In this document: positions 43,541 to 52,273 of the stretch, piece by piece
How positions within the stretch are numbered: position 1 is the first letter of the stretch
Layout: every line of letters begins with the position of its first letter
Source: G963668345 sp965226215
GTDB lineage: Bacteria > Acidobacteriota > Terriglobia > Bryobacterales > UBA6623
Assembly: GCA_965226215.1 (NCBI GenBank)
Contig: CBDDCH010000001.1
Coordinates: 372,001 to 436,000 of the forward strand
Direction of reading: 5' to 3'
DNA: 64,000 nt
Made by a program: the position numbers and the translations under genes
The notes under the pieces: model-generated
What the model was told of the DNA's origin: nothing
What the model saw: only the letters and a program-made list of their open reading frames with translations
The model's database searches: none

Positions 43541-44149
43541 CTAGATTTGCAACCAAGCAAGCATTTTTCTGAACGCCCTCCCGCGGTGACTGGCGCGCCA
43601 CTTTTCCGAGGGGGCGAGTTGCGCGAAACTCTTGCCCAGCTCGGGATCGAAGAACAGCGGGTCGTAGCCAAACCCTCCTTCCCCCACCGGGCGGTCGAGG
43701 ATGACGCCGGCTGCCTCGGCGCGAAACATCTCCAGCAGGTTGCCCTCGCGGGTTAGCGCAATACAGCAAACGAAGCGCGCGCTCCGCTCGCTCGGAGGCA
43801 AACCCTTGAGTTTTTCCAGCAGGAGGGCGTTGTTGGCCTCGTCGTCGGCGTTCGGGCCGGCGAAGCGCGCCGAATGAACCCCCGGCGCACCTCCCAGGGC
43901 CTCGACAACGAGGCCGGAGTCGTCGGCGAAGACCAGAGGCACTTCCTGACGCGATTCGCTCGCCAGTGAAGCCGCGGCGTGGCCGTAACACAGCGCCTTC
44001 GTCTGGGCATTCTCCTCGAATGTCTGGCCGTCCTCTGGGCAGGGAACCGGGGGCAGCCCACGAATGACAACATCGGGCCCCGCGGCTTGTTGAAACTCTC
44101 GCTGTTTGCCGGGGTTGCTTGTAGCGCAGAACAACTCGATCCGCTTCAC
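43541..44149 (-). CDS. rdgB: XTP/dITP diphosphatase (non-canonical purine NTP pyrophosphatase)
   Basis: The protein has 202 residues of the HAM1/RdgB family. It begins ELFCATSNPGKQREFQ (nucleotide-binding SxNxxK), with the metal site in VFADDSGLVVEALGGAPGVH and the base-recognition region GGFGYDPLFFDPELG, ending with SHRGRAFRKM. It removes ITP and XTP from the nucleotide pool. Its ATG overlaps the rph stop (44146-44149), an arrangement frequent in bacteria. Confidence 0.94.
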   Translation of the reverse strand: MKRIELFCATSNPGKQREFQQAAGPDVVIRGLPPVPCPEDGQTFEENAQTKALCYGHAAASLASESRQEVPLVFADDSGLVVEALGGAPGVHSARFAGPNADDEANNALLLEKLKGLPPSERSARFVCCIALTREGNLLEMFRAEAAGVILDRPVGEGGFGYDPLFFDPELGKSFAQLAPSEKWRASHRGRAFRKMLAWLQI

Positions 44150-44862
44150 AAGGAAATTGCTTCTCGCTGCGCCTTGATCAGTTCTTCGATACCCAGAGCG
44201 GCGAGATTCAGAAGCTCTGTGAGCTGATTCTTGGCAAATACCTTGCCCTCGGCCGTTGCCTGCACCTCAACGTACTCCCCGGCCGAGGTCATGGCGACGT
44301 TCATGTCCACGTCCGCGCGGGAATCTTCTTCGTAGCAGAGATCGAGCAGTGGCACGCCGCCGACAATGCCCACGCTGGTGGACGCCAGGTAGCGCTCTAA
44401 AGGCATCGCCGAGATCATCTGGAATTCGACCATCTGCTTGAGCGCCAAGGCGAGCGCGACCCAGCCGCCGGTGATGGAGGCTGTTCGCGTGCCCCCGTCA
44501 GCTTGAATCACGTCACAGTCGATGTAGATAGTCTTCTCACCCAGTGAGTCGAGATCGGTCACCGAGCGAAGACAGCGCCCGATAAGACGCTGGATTTCAG
44601 ACGTCCTTCCTCCGACACGGCCCCGGCTCACCTCCCGCGGCGTGCGGGTCGAGGTAGAACGAGGCAGCATGGCGTACTCCGCCGTCACCCAGCCCTTGCC
44701 GGTACCGCGAAGGAATGCGGGAACCGTTTGTTCCACCGAGGCCGCGCAGACGACTTTCGTGTGTCCCACTTCAATGAGGGCGGATCCTTCCGCCGTCGGG
44801 AGGAACCCGGGAGTAATGATGAGCGGACGCGCCTCGTCAGCCCGTCGACCGTCATTGCGCAT
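44146..44862 (-). CDS. rph: Ribonuclease PH
   Basis: The protein has 238 residues, the usual length. It is a phosphorolytic 3' exoribonuclease that trims tRNA precursors. The start RNDGRRADEARPL, the KGWVTAEYAMLPRST block, RTSEIQRLIGRCLRS, the phosphate/metal region IYIDCDVIQADGGTRTASIT and DLCYEEDSRADVDMNV are all conserved. It is the first gene of the rph-rdgB pair; a MITE copy lies about 80 bp upstream of its start and might influence its promoter. Confidence 0.95.
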   Translation of the reverse strand: MRNDGRRADEARPLIITPGFLPTAEGSALIEVGHTKVVCAASVEQTVPAFLRGTGKGWVTAEYAMLPRSTSTRTPREVSRGRVGGRTSEIQRLIGRCLRSVTDLDSLGEKTIYIDCDVIQADGGTRTASITGGWVALALALKQMVEFQMISAMPLERYLASTSVGIVGGVPLLDLCYEEDSRADVDMNVAMTSAGEYVEVQATAEGKVFAKNQLTELLNLAALGIEELIKAQREAISL

Positions 44863-44941
44863 ATTGGAGCACCGTCATCCTTGCAATCCCGTGGAAGTGA
44901 CCAAGCGGAAGGGCTGACGTTAAGCTCTGTCCTCCGCTAGT

Positions 44942-45065
44942 GGACGGTCCTGGAGACGAGTTCACCATAGATTCGGGAATGTCGGGCTCGAAAGCCCGAC
45001 ACAGCACGCTGAAAGCGTGCGCCACGTCGCCAGGACGATTAGAAAGTCTTGTCTGGGACAGCTTA
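44942..45065. repeat. MITE-like repeat family, copy C
   Basis: It starts GGACGGTCCTGGAGACGAGT and ends TTGTCTGGGACAGCTTACT, with the same two hairpins (TCGGGCTCGAAAGCCCGA; CACGCTGAAAGCGTG) as copies A and B. It lies between rph and a 45-residue small gene, upstream of rph. Confidence 0.85.
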
Positions 45066-45112
45066 CTCGCCACAATCGCAATCGCTATATTGAAACATAG
45101 CTGCCTGTTTTC

Positions 45113-45250
45113 TCATCCCGGGTTTAGCGCGACCGAGAAGGCCCAGATAAAGAACGCCAAGAGCAAAGCGATGGCCAGAAAGCAGCCGACAGCACCCGCC
45201 TTCGAAGCCTTCGGCTTCTTTTTCCCGCGAGCCGCTTTGAACTGAGGCAT
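45113..45250 (-). CDS. Small single-span membrane protein (45 residues)
   Basis: The frame starts ATG at 45250 and encodes a Lys/Arg-rich N-terminus (QFKAARGKKKPKASKAG), one hydrophobic segment (CFLAIALLLAFFIWAFSVAL) and ends NPG before TGA. The positive-inside layout, with basic residues immediately before a 20-residue apolar helix, argues for a real inner-membrane microprotein with cytoplasmic N-terminus. Its family was not recognised. It is divergent in composition from random frames nearby. The gene lies behind ~190 bp of empty sequence and in front of MITE copy C. Confidence 0.5.
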   Translation of the reverse strand: MPQFKAARGKKKPKASKAGAVGCFLAIALLLAFFIWAFSVALNPG

Positions 45251-45435
45251 AGAAGTCAACCGTGCCGACGACTACCCGCCGCGCCTCGAAACAGTATTCT
45301 CGCAGGTCTAGGTCGCCTGTAACATGAAGGCGGTCAAACCGCGGTGGCAGGCCTGGCGCAGGTACTCAATTCTTGTAACAGAACTGCGACAGCGCCGACT
45401 CGGTGGATTCGGCACGATTGCCGGGTCGCCGTCGG

Positions 45436-47832
45436 CTAGGGGCTACCCGCGTCCGGCAAAGGCCGCACCTTCCGGATTTGCCCGGCAAACGTCTCCGGGT
45501 CACTGGTCGGCAGCTCGCAAACCCGCCTTTCGCAAACGTATGCCGTCGGCTTTCCCTTCAGAGCAGTTTTATCTTCAATCAGTGGCACCAGCTTCGCATG
45601 AGCAGCCATCTGATCACCCTCCGTCGCCACCGAGAGAATGCGGTTGGGAACGAAACTTTCTCGGAGCCGGGCTAACATCGGCTCCGCTTCTTCTCGTGAT
45701 CGCGGGGTCACGATGACGATTTCCTTCGCCGTGTCGAGGTGAAAATCCAGCGCCAGTAGCATTTCCGAGAGCGCGGAGGGGGATCTCGTAAAGATCTTCT
45801 CGAACGCCTGGAAAGCCTTGACCGCCCGCTGACGATAGCGGTCGTCCGTGGTCAGTTCGTGGAGCCGCAGTAGATTCATGACCGCCACGGAATTCCCCGC
45901 CGGCTCTGCTCCGTCATAGCTTGGCTTTTCCCTAGCGAGGAGCTGCTCGTGATCGTCGCTGGTCATGAAGAAACCGCCGTTCTTCTTGTCTTCGTAACGC
46001 TCTCCGAGAACATCCTCTAGATCGATAGCCTTTTGAAGCCACCGCGGCTCACCGGTCGCCTCGTATAGGTCCAAGAGAGCCGCGATCAAGAATGCGTAAT
46101 CGTCGAGATAGGCATTGTGGCGAGCCTGTCCCGATTTGTAGCTGCGAAGCAGGCGTCCATCGCGCAAAAGATGATCCAGCACGAACTCAGCCGCACGCTC
46201 AGCTCGTCGCGCATAAGTTTCCACTCCCAGAACAAGCGCCGCCCGCGCGTGCGCCGAGATCATCAACCCATTCCAAGACGTCAGGATCTTCTCATCTCGC
46301 AGAGGCGGGGGACGTTTTTTCCGCTCCTGGTAAAGCCGCTCCCTCGACTCCCGCACGACGGAGAGGACCTCCGCCTTTGACAACCCCAGTTCCTTGGCAA
46401 CCGTGGTCGCCGACTTAGGCGTGTTGAGGATGTTTCGGCCCTCGAAATCCCCCTCTGCAGTGACCGCGTAGTACGCGTTGACCACGCGCGCTCGATCTTT
46501 TCCCAGCAGTTGCTCGATCTCGGTCGGCGTCCAAGTGAAAAACCAACCTTCTTCGCGTTCGCCTTCGGGATTGAGACTGTCTGCGTCGGTCGCTGAATAG
46601 AACGCGCCTTCGGGAGACGTCATGTCGCGCTCGACGTAACGCAGAATTTCGCGCGCTACTCGGGCGAAATCCTCGCGCCCGGTCACCTGATAGCCTTCCA
46701 AATAGCCAACAACGAGCAACGCGTTGTCGTAGAGCATCTTCTCGAAATGAGGGACTAACCAGCGCTCGTCGGTCGAGTAGCGGTGAAATCCACCAGCGGC
46801 GTGGTCGTACATTCCCCCCTGTGCCATCTTCTCCAGGGTCCGCGTGGCCATTTCGAGTGCCTGCTGATCGTTGGTCCGGCGATGATACCGGAGCATGAGC
46901 CGCACCGGCAAACTGCTTGGGAACTTAGGAGCGCCGCTCAATCCCCCTTGGTCTGAATCAAACCGCCCACGATAGAAGCGTGCGACTCGATGAAGCACTT
47001 CGGCGTCGGGGAGAGAATCCCCGGCCGCGGGTTCGAGCATTTTCCCGATCGCATCGACAAATCGTGCGGCTCTTTCCGACACGCGATCGGGCGCTGTGTC
47101 GTGCTCCTCGCGGAGCAGCCGCAGGAGTGTGAGGAATCCGCGGCGCGCTCCCCGATCACCGTCTCTGGCGGGGAAATACGTGCCTCCAAAGAAAGGCTTT
47201 CGGTCGGCGGTCAGCCAAACCGTCATCGGCCATCCGCCACGTCCGGTAGACGCCTGGACGGCGGCCATATAGATGCCATCGATGTCGGGACGCTCCTCCC
47301 GGTCGACCTTGATCGGGATGTAGTTTTCATTGATGTAGCGTGCGATCTCGACGTCGTCGAACGACTCTTCCTCCATCACGTGACACCAATGGCACGTGGA
47401 ATACCCAACGCTCAGCAGGACAGGCCGGCCCAGTCGCCTGGCCGTTTCAAACGCTTCGTCCCCCCATGGGTGCCAGTTCATCGGGTTGTGCGCGTGTTGC
47501 AACAAATACGGGCTGGTTTCCAGGAACAGACGGTTGGTGAATTTGGGTGTCCCGTCTGAGTTCAGATGCCTGGTCCGCGGCTTGTAGTCCGCCTCGCGGT
47601 CGGCCCAGGCAGCCTGAATCTTCCCGTTCAGCTTCTGATCAAACACCTCGCCGCCCGGCAGTATTGTGGCGACCTGTTCCGCGGACTCACCCGGGCGGGG
47701 GGAACGACCCGCTTGGCTGGCGTGCGATGGCTCTAGCCCCTCCCCGCACGCCGCCAGAAGAGCGAGAAGCACCAGGGAGGGAAATCGGAGCAAAAGACTT
47801 CGCCGAAAAAGAGCGTTCATCTCAACCATCAT
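45436..47832 (-). CDS. Thioredoxin-domain protein of the YyaL/SSP411 (SPATA20) family, lipoprotein
   Basis: The protein has 798 residues. The signal FPSLVLLALLAACGEG has a lipobox (LAAC), so it is probably anchored in the envelope, unusual for a family usually described as cytosolic. The thioredoxin-like DUF255 domain (about 90-250) has RLFLETSPYLLQHAHNPMNW, the CxxC-like motif GYSTCHWCHVMEEESF and VDREERPDID. A six-hairpin glycosidase-like barrel follows (HFEKMLYDNALLVVGYLEGY, LTSWNGLMISAHARAALVL, DDYAFLIAALLDLYEATGEP). Function is unproven. It is divergent from the sulfatase gene at 48.0 kb. Confidence 0.9.
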   Translation of the reverse strand: MMVEMNALFRRSLLLRFPSLVLLALLAACGEGLEPSHASQAGRSPRPGESAEQVATILPGGEVFDQKLNGKIQAAWADREADYKPRTRHLNSDGTPKFTNRLFLETSPYLLQHAHNPMNWHPWGDEAFETARRLGRPVLLSVGYSTCHWCHVMEEESFDDVEIARYINENYIPIKVDREERPDIDGIYMAAVQASTGRGGWPMTVWLTADRKPFFGGTYFPARDGDRGARRGFLTLLRLLREEHDTAPDRVSERAARFVDAIGKMLEPAAGDSLPDAEVLHRVARFYRGRFDSDQGGLSGAPKFPSSLPVRLMLRYHRRTNDQQALEMATRTLEKMAQGGMYDHAAGGFHRYSTDERWLVPHFEKMLYDNALLVVGYLEGYQVTGREDFARVAREILRYVERDMTSPEGAFYSATDADSLNPEGEREEGWFFTWTPTEIEQLLGKDRARVVNAYYAVTAEGDFEGRNILNTPKSATTVAKELGLSKAEVLSVVRESRERLYQERKKRPPPLRDEKILTSWNGLMISAHARAALVLGVETYARRAERAAEFVLDHLLRDGRLLRSYKSGQARHNAYLDDYAFLIAALLDLYEATGEPRWLQKAIDLEDVLGERYEDKKNGGFFMTSDDHEQLLAREKPSYDGAEPAGNSVAVMNLLRLHELTTDDRYRQRAVKAFQAFEKIFTRSPSALSEMLLALDFHLDTAKEIVIVTPRSREEAEPMLARLRESFVPNRILSVATEGDQMAAHAKLVPLIEDKTALKGKPTAYVCERRVCELPTSDPETFAGQIRKVRPLPDAGSP

Positions 47833-48038
47833 GGTATCGTTTCGACGCGTTGAGGGCCCGAACTTACCTGGGTAACGGATGACGTTCGGAATTCCCGTTC
47901 GAGCGTCTTGCCTTCGTGTTGGATGCTATTCACCTCCGCCGACCCTTGGCCTGTGTAACAAAGTGGCCGGGGGCGGACGGAATGTCACTCCTGGCTGAAA
48001 CGCCTGATCGAAGCCAATCATCATATGATGTGTAGGCG

Positions 48039-49457
48039 GTGAAGTTCTCCTCGGCAATTCTAACTCCTCTCTTCCTCATGCTCTGCCTGGGCCCTGCCGT
48101 CGCCCAGGGACGCGGCCCAAACTTTGTCGTGATTCTCACCGACGACTTGGGCTACGGCGATCTCGGGGTCTACGGCCACCCCTCGATTCAAACGCCCCAA
48201 ATCGACCGCATGGCCGCCGAGGGAGTACGACTGACGGAGTTCTACTCCGCCGCGCCCGCCTGTACGCCGGCACGGGCAGCTCTGCTTACCGGACGCTACC
48301 CGATCCGCTCCGGCTTGGTGCGGGTTCTGGTGCCCAAGGAAAAGTGGGGTATTCCGGCTTCCGAGATCACCCTCGCCGAAGCGCTCAAAGAGCAGGGCTA
48401 TGCAACTGCGTGCATCGGAAAGTGGCATCTAGGCGGCCGAAGACCCTTCCGCCCTCTGCGCAACGGCTTCGATTACTTCTACGGTCTGCTCCACAGCAAT
48501 GATATGAGCTTTCTGCCGGCCCTGAACTGGCCCCGCATCGACTTATTACGGAACGATAAGGTGATCGAGTCGCCCGCCAAGGTCAAGACTCTTACGCGCC
48601 GCTACACCGAGGAAGCGATCCGCTATATCGAGCAGCATCGAGACCAGCCCTTCTTCCTATATCTGGCGCACACGATGCCCCATGAGCCGGTCCGCCCGTC
48701 CGATGAATTTCGAGGCAAATCGGCTTACGGACCCTACGGCGACGTTGTCGAGGAGATCGACTGGAGCACCGGCGAGATCCTAAGAACTCTGCGGCGCCTC
48801 GGTCTAGATGAAAACACTCTGGTCGTTTTCACGAGTGACAACGGGCCATCACTGGTCGGCGCACGCAACGGCAAGAAATCCGCGGGCTCGGCGGGCACGC
48901 TGCGTGGAGGCAAGGCGACAACGTGGGAGGGCGGTATGCGAGTCCCGCTAATCGCGCGCTGGCCGGGGCAAATCCCTTCCGGAGCTGTGCGAGACGGCGT
49001 CGCCACCACGATGGATCTCTTTACTACTTTCCTCACCCTTGCCGGAGGGCAGATCCCATCAGACCGCGAGATCGACGGCAAAGACATAGCGCCGCTGCTT
49101 CGCCGAACCGGCGAAAGCCCTCACAAGACGCTTTACTACTACTTTCGCAGTCGGCTATTCGCGGTTCGCGAAAAACAATGGAAGCTTCACCTGTTTAAGC
49201 GAGATCTCAGCCCCAAAGGTAAACCGCAACCTCCCGTTCGATGCAGCGAACCGGAACTCTACGATCTCTCGAGCGACCTTTCGGAAACGGAAGACCTCGC
49301 CGGCAAGCACCCCGAACTGGTCGCCCGGCTCGCCGAGCGCGCCCAAGCGTTCCACGCCGGCATCGATCCCGTCATGAAGCTGCCACGCCCAACGCGATCT
49401 TTCCTCTCCGGCGTTTTCACGCAAGCGCCGAAGTCGCCGGACAAGGTGCCCAAGTGA
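48039..49457 (+). CDS. Exported arylsulfatase-A-like sulfatase
   Basis: The protein has 472 residues with a GTG start giving the signal KFSSAILTPLFLMLCLGPAVA. The formylglycine motif is C75-T-P-A-R in AAPACTPARAALLTGRYP. Metal ligands are in FVVILTDDLGYGDLG and TLVVFTSDNGPSL, and the IGKWHLG block carries the conserved Lys/His. It hydrolyses sulfate esters in the periplasm after conversion of Cys75 to formylglycine by FGE, which is not encoded nearby. The product may desulfate polysaccharides; substrate unknown. Confidence 0.92.
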   Translation: MKFSSAILTPLFLMLCLGPAVAQGRGPNFVVILTDDLGYGDLGVYGHPSIQTPQIDRMAAEGVRLTEFYSAAPACTPARAALLTGRYPIRSGLVRVLVPKEKWGIPASEITLAEALKEQGYATACIGKWHLGGRRPFRPLRNGFDYFYGLLHSNDMSFLPALNWPRIDLLRNDKVIESPAKVKTLTRRYTEEAIRYIEQHRDQPFFLYLAHTMPHEPVRPSDEFRGKSAYGPYGDVVEEIDWSTGEILRTLRRLGLDENTLVVFTSDNGPSLVGARNGKKSAGSAGTLRGGKATTWEGGMRVPLIARWPGQIPSGAVRDGVATTMDLFTTFLTLAGGQIPSDREIDGKDIAPLLRRTGESPHKTLYYYFRSRLFAVREKQWKLHLFKRDLSPKGKPQPPVRCSEPELYDLSSDLSETEDLAGKHPELVARLAERAQAFHAGIDPVMKLPRPTRSFLSGVFTQAPKSPDKVPK

Positions 49458-49786
49458 ATACCGGAGCCTTAGTAAAGTCATGTAGTCATGTGTAGGACCT
49501 CGGCCGTTTCGAGGTCCGCGGTCGCTGCTGACCAACGCGAATCTTTAATGGAGTAGCCGAGTTGCCGCTCGACGTGGCGCACGGCTCCCGCCGTGCCGCG
49601 TTGGGACATTGGCCGGACACTGGCCCAACGTCTGGCGAGAAGGCGAGAAGTACCACCATAGAGGAGACGGTTGCCAAAGCGCGCGCCTCATGCAGGAGGC
49701 GCCACGGCAGCGCCGTGCGCTACGGAAACGACGGGCCACTCGAAAATCGGCAGTTCCCGAAATTCCCAGACGGCCCCGATCCCGCC
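49458..49786. other. Intergenic region, no gene seen
   Basis: It contains an inverted repeat GACCTCGGCC...GGCCGAGGTC-like arm pair around 49495-49520 (GACCTCGGCCGTTTCGAGGTC), which could act as a terminator-type hairpin for the sulfatase gene but lacks a T run. Nothing else was recognised. Confidence 0.35.
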
Positions 49787-50899
49787 TCACGTAATGTGCG
49801 CGCCTTGCGTTTCCACGTAGACCGCATAAAGCGATTGGCTCGCGGTCATGAACAGGCGATTACGTTTCGTGCCGCCGAAGCAAACGTTGGAGCAGATTTC
49901 CGGCAGTCGAATCTGGCCAATGCGGTCTCCGTCGGGAGCGAAGATGTGAACACCATCGTAACCTTCGCCCACCCAACCCGCGCTAGCCCAAATGTTGCCA
50001 TCGATGTCGGCGCGGATTCCGTCGGCAAAACCGGCTTTGCCGTCCAGCTCCATCGACGTAAACTCGCCGCCGTTAGCAAGTTTGGTCCCGTCCACGACGT
50101 CCCAGACCTTGATGTTTCTCGGCGCTTCCTCGTAATGCGACGCCCCGGTTTCGGCGATGTAGAGTTTCTTGTAGTCGGGCGAAAAGCACAGGCCATTGGG
50201 CTTGAACATGTCATCCGTCACCATGTCCATCTTCCCGGTCTCGGCGTCGATGCGATAGGCGGCCTCTTTGAGATGCAGCTTCCCCTTGTTCCCTTCGTAG
50301 TTCATCAAGCTGCCGTAGCCCGGATCCGTGAACCAGATGCCGCCGTCATCAGGGTGGACTACGGCGTCATTCGGCGCGTTGAGAGGTGTCCCCTGCCAGG
50401 TGTCGGCCAACACGGTCACGCTGCCGTCGTGTTCGTAGCGGACGACACGGCGGTTTCCGTGTTCGCAGGCGATCTGGCGGCCCTCCCAGTCGAACGTGTT
50501 CCCGTTACTGTTGCCCGAGGGCCGGAGAAAGGTCGTGACGTGGCCGTCTTCCTCCAGCCAACGCAGCTGAACATTGTTCGGAATATCGCTCCACAGCAGA
50601 TACCGGCCGACCCCGTTCCAAGCCGGACCCTCCGCCCACAGTGTGCCCGTGTGTAGCCGCTGAATGGGTGTATTGCCGAGTTTGTATGGCTTGAATCTTT
50701 TGTCCAGCACCACGATATCGGGATCCGGATAACGAACGGGCTTAGCGTTCGGTCCGTAGTCACGAGCCAGCGCGGTCACAGCGGTAGCAACGCCGGCGGC
50801 CACTGCCACAAAAGCACGCCGCCCCATTTTGGTGGGGCCCTCAGGTGTCGCCAGTGGCTTCCCATTCCTCGCCTGTTGCGTATTCGTTGGCTTTGTCAT
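49787..50899 (-). CDS. Tat-exported SMP-30/gluconolactonase-family lactonase
   Basis: The protein has 370 residues from the ATG at 50899 (MTKPTNTQQARNGKPL); a start six codons upstream is possible. The Tat signal is GRRAFVAVAAGVATAVTALA. The six-bladed propeller shows the calcium-site residues: LWAEGPAWNGVGRYLLWSDI, LNAPNDAVVHPDDGGIWFTD, KPNGLCFSPDYKKLYIAETG and GFADGIRADIDGNIWAS. Members hydrolyse sugar lactones. It is a single gene; the 423 bp upstream contain an interspersed repeat. Confidence 0.9.
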   Translation of the reverse strand: MTKPTNTQQARNGKPLATPEGPTKMGRRAFVAVAAGVATAVTALARDYGPNAKPVRYPDPDIVVLDKRFKPYKLGNTPIQRLHTGTLWAEGPAWNGVGRYLLWSDIPNNVQLRWLEEDGHVTTFLRPSGNSNGNTFDWEGRQIACEHGNRRVVRYEHDGSVTVLADTWQGTPLNAPNDAVVHPDDGGIWFTDPGYGSLMNYEGNKGKLHLKEAAYRIDAETGKMDMVTDDMFKPNGLCFSPDYKKLYIAETGASHYEEAPRNIKVWDVVDGTKLANGGEFTSMELDGKAGFADGIRADIDGNIWASAGWVGEGYDGVHIFAPDGDRIGQIRLPEICSNVCFGGTKRNRLFMTASQSLYAVYVETQGAHIT

Positions 50900-51033
50900 T
50901 GTTGTTCCTTCCGTCAAGACATCTGCGCTTTCGAAACGGCGCGATCCGACCGGCCAGGGCCACGCAGGCTAGTAGTCCATTGCATAAGTTCGATCATCAT
51001 GTTTAGAAGCCAGGTGGACCATCGAGAACCCCG

Positions 51034-51145
51034 CGCACAGCATGCGGTGCCCCTACCGGCCCCAACAGAACTGTAGGGGCACAGCATGCTGTACCCACCT
51101 GCACCCGCCTGAAACGTGAGTGTATTTGTGAAATAAAGTACTAAG
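51034..51145. repeat. Palindrome-bearing interspersed repeat, copy 2
   Basis: It matches 25091-25206: GCACAGCATGCGGTGCCCCT, CTGTAGGGGCACAGCATGCT continuing GTACCC, CCTGAAACGTGAGTGTATTT and GAAATAAAGTACTAAG. The rest of 50900-51340 shows no gene. Confidence 0.75.
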
Positions 51146-51340
51146 GATACCCCAACGTCACACCGTTGGCCAAAAGGCGACCTGCGAACGATAGCGACCG
51201 CCGGCGATCGAGGAGGGTCCCATTGCGGAAGAGTGGGACAAGCAGTCCTGCTCGTCGACACGAATGGCTATTTGGTTGTCGGCGCTTCGTGGAAGGGTTG
51301 CACGAGCACAATTATGCATCGAACAACCCCGGCAATATTC

Positions 51341-52027
51341 TCAGCAGGGCAGTTCGTGCCGCCGGCAAACCCCGGACAGAGCCTCCCAAAGAGCATCCAG
51401 TACCTCATCAGCGGCATCGGCAGCCACGGAAGCGTTTTCTTCGCTCAGGTGGGATTCGAGAAGCTTGCGCTCAACGGCGGCGTGTTCGCGATCGGCTTCG
51501 ATGTGGACCTCGAAATAGGAGAGGGCCCTCGGTTCCGTCACACCGTAGAACTTCTTCAGTCCGGCGATCTTCGATTCGGCAACATCGGGAATCTGGCTTT
51601 CGTAAGCATATAAGGCCGCGAGACCTTCAGCCGTACTGCGGTCTCGGCAAATCGATCGGAACGTGCCGACTAGGTCTTCGGTCTCCTCCCAGGGCTTGGC
51701 GGTGGCGACTTCCTCCCGATCAACCCCAATGCCTTCGGCGAACCGCAGCCAGAGCTCGGGATGATTCTGGTGACCGGCCTCTTCGTCGATCAGGTTGGCG
51801 AGAACCTGCCGGCGTGTCTCGGCGTCCTCCGTGTGCGAGTGCACGGCGGAGAGATAGGTCGGAAACGCTGCTACGTGCCGGTAATACTGCTTGGCGTAAT
51901 CGCGCAGCGCCGGCATCGGCAGAGAACCTTCCACCCAGCTTTGGTAGAAAGGGTGAAGCAGCAGACTTCGCGCGGCAATCCGAGCGTCAATCGCCTTCAG
52001 AGCAGCATGTGCAGTTTGACGGGTCAC
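51341..52027 (-). CDS. CADD-family haem-oxygenase-like di-metal protein (probable pABA synthase)
   Basis: The protein has 228 residues, the length of Chlamydia CADD (CT610) and PqqC/TenA-fold relatives. Diagnostic stretches are LLHPFYQSWVEGSLPMPALR, DYAKQYYRHVAAFPTYLSAV, LIDEEAGHQNHPELWLRFAE, LAALYAYESQIPDVAESKI and VHIEADREHAAVE, which supply the Glu/His metal ligands and the tyrosines (AKQYY, LYAYE) relevant to the family. CADD proteins are reported to make p-aminobenzoate by sacrificing one of their own tyrosines and a lysine, bypassing PabABC; that is family knowledge and is only inferred here. It is monocistronic. Confidence 0.82.
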   Translation of the reverse strand: MTRQTAHAALKAIDARIAARSLLLHPFYQSWVEGSLPMPALRDYAKQYYRHVAAFPTYLSAVHSHTEDAETRRQVLANLIDEEAGHQNHPELWLRFAEGIGVDREEVATAKPWEETEDLVGTFRSICRDRSTAEGLAALYAYESQIPDVAESKIAGLKKFYGVTEPRALSYFEVHIEADREHAAVERKLLESHLSEENASVAADAADEVLDALWEALSGVCRRHELPC

Positions 52028-52273
52028 TGAAATCCTCCTGTTGGAAAACCTTCGACCTAAGACACCGAAAAAGTTAGCGGCCGGTAGGACTTCCCATTAT
52101 TCCGCGATCGGGGGTCTGCCTTCAACCGTGAAGCGCTAATTCCTGTGCGAAAGGGGATTTTCGCCCTCCGGTACCGGCTTGGAACGATCTTTGAGGGGAC
52201 GCGGCAGCCGGGGGGCGCCGTGGACCGGCGGGATCGCCGGTCCCTACTGCCGCGGCTGGCGACGACTCCAAGT

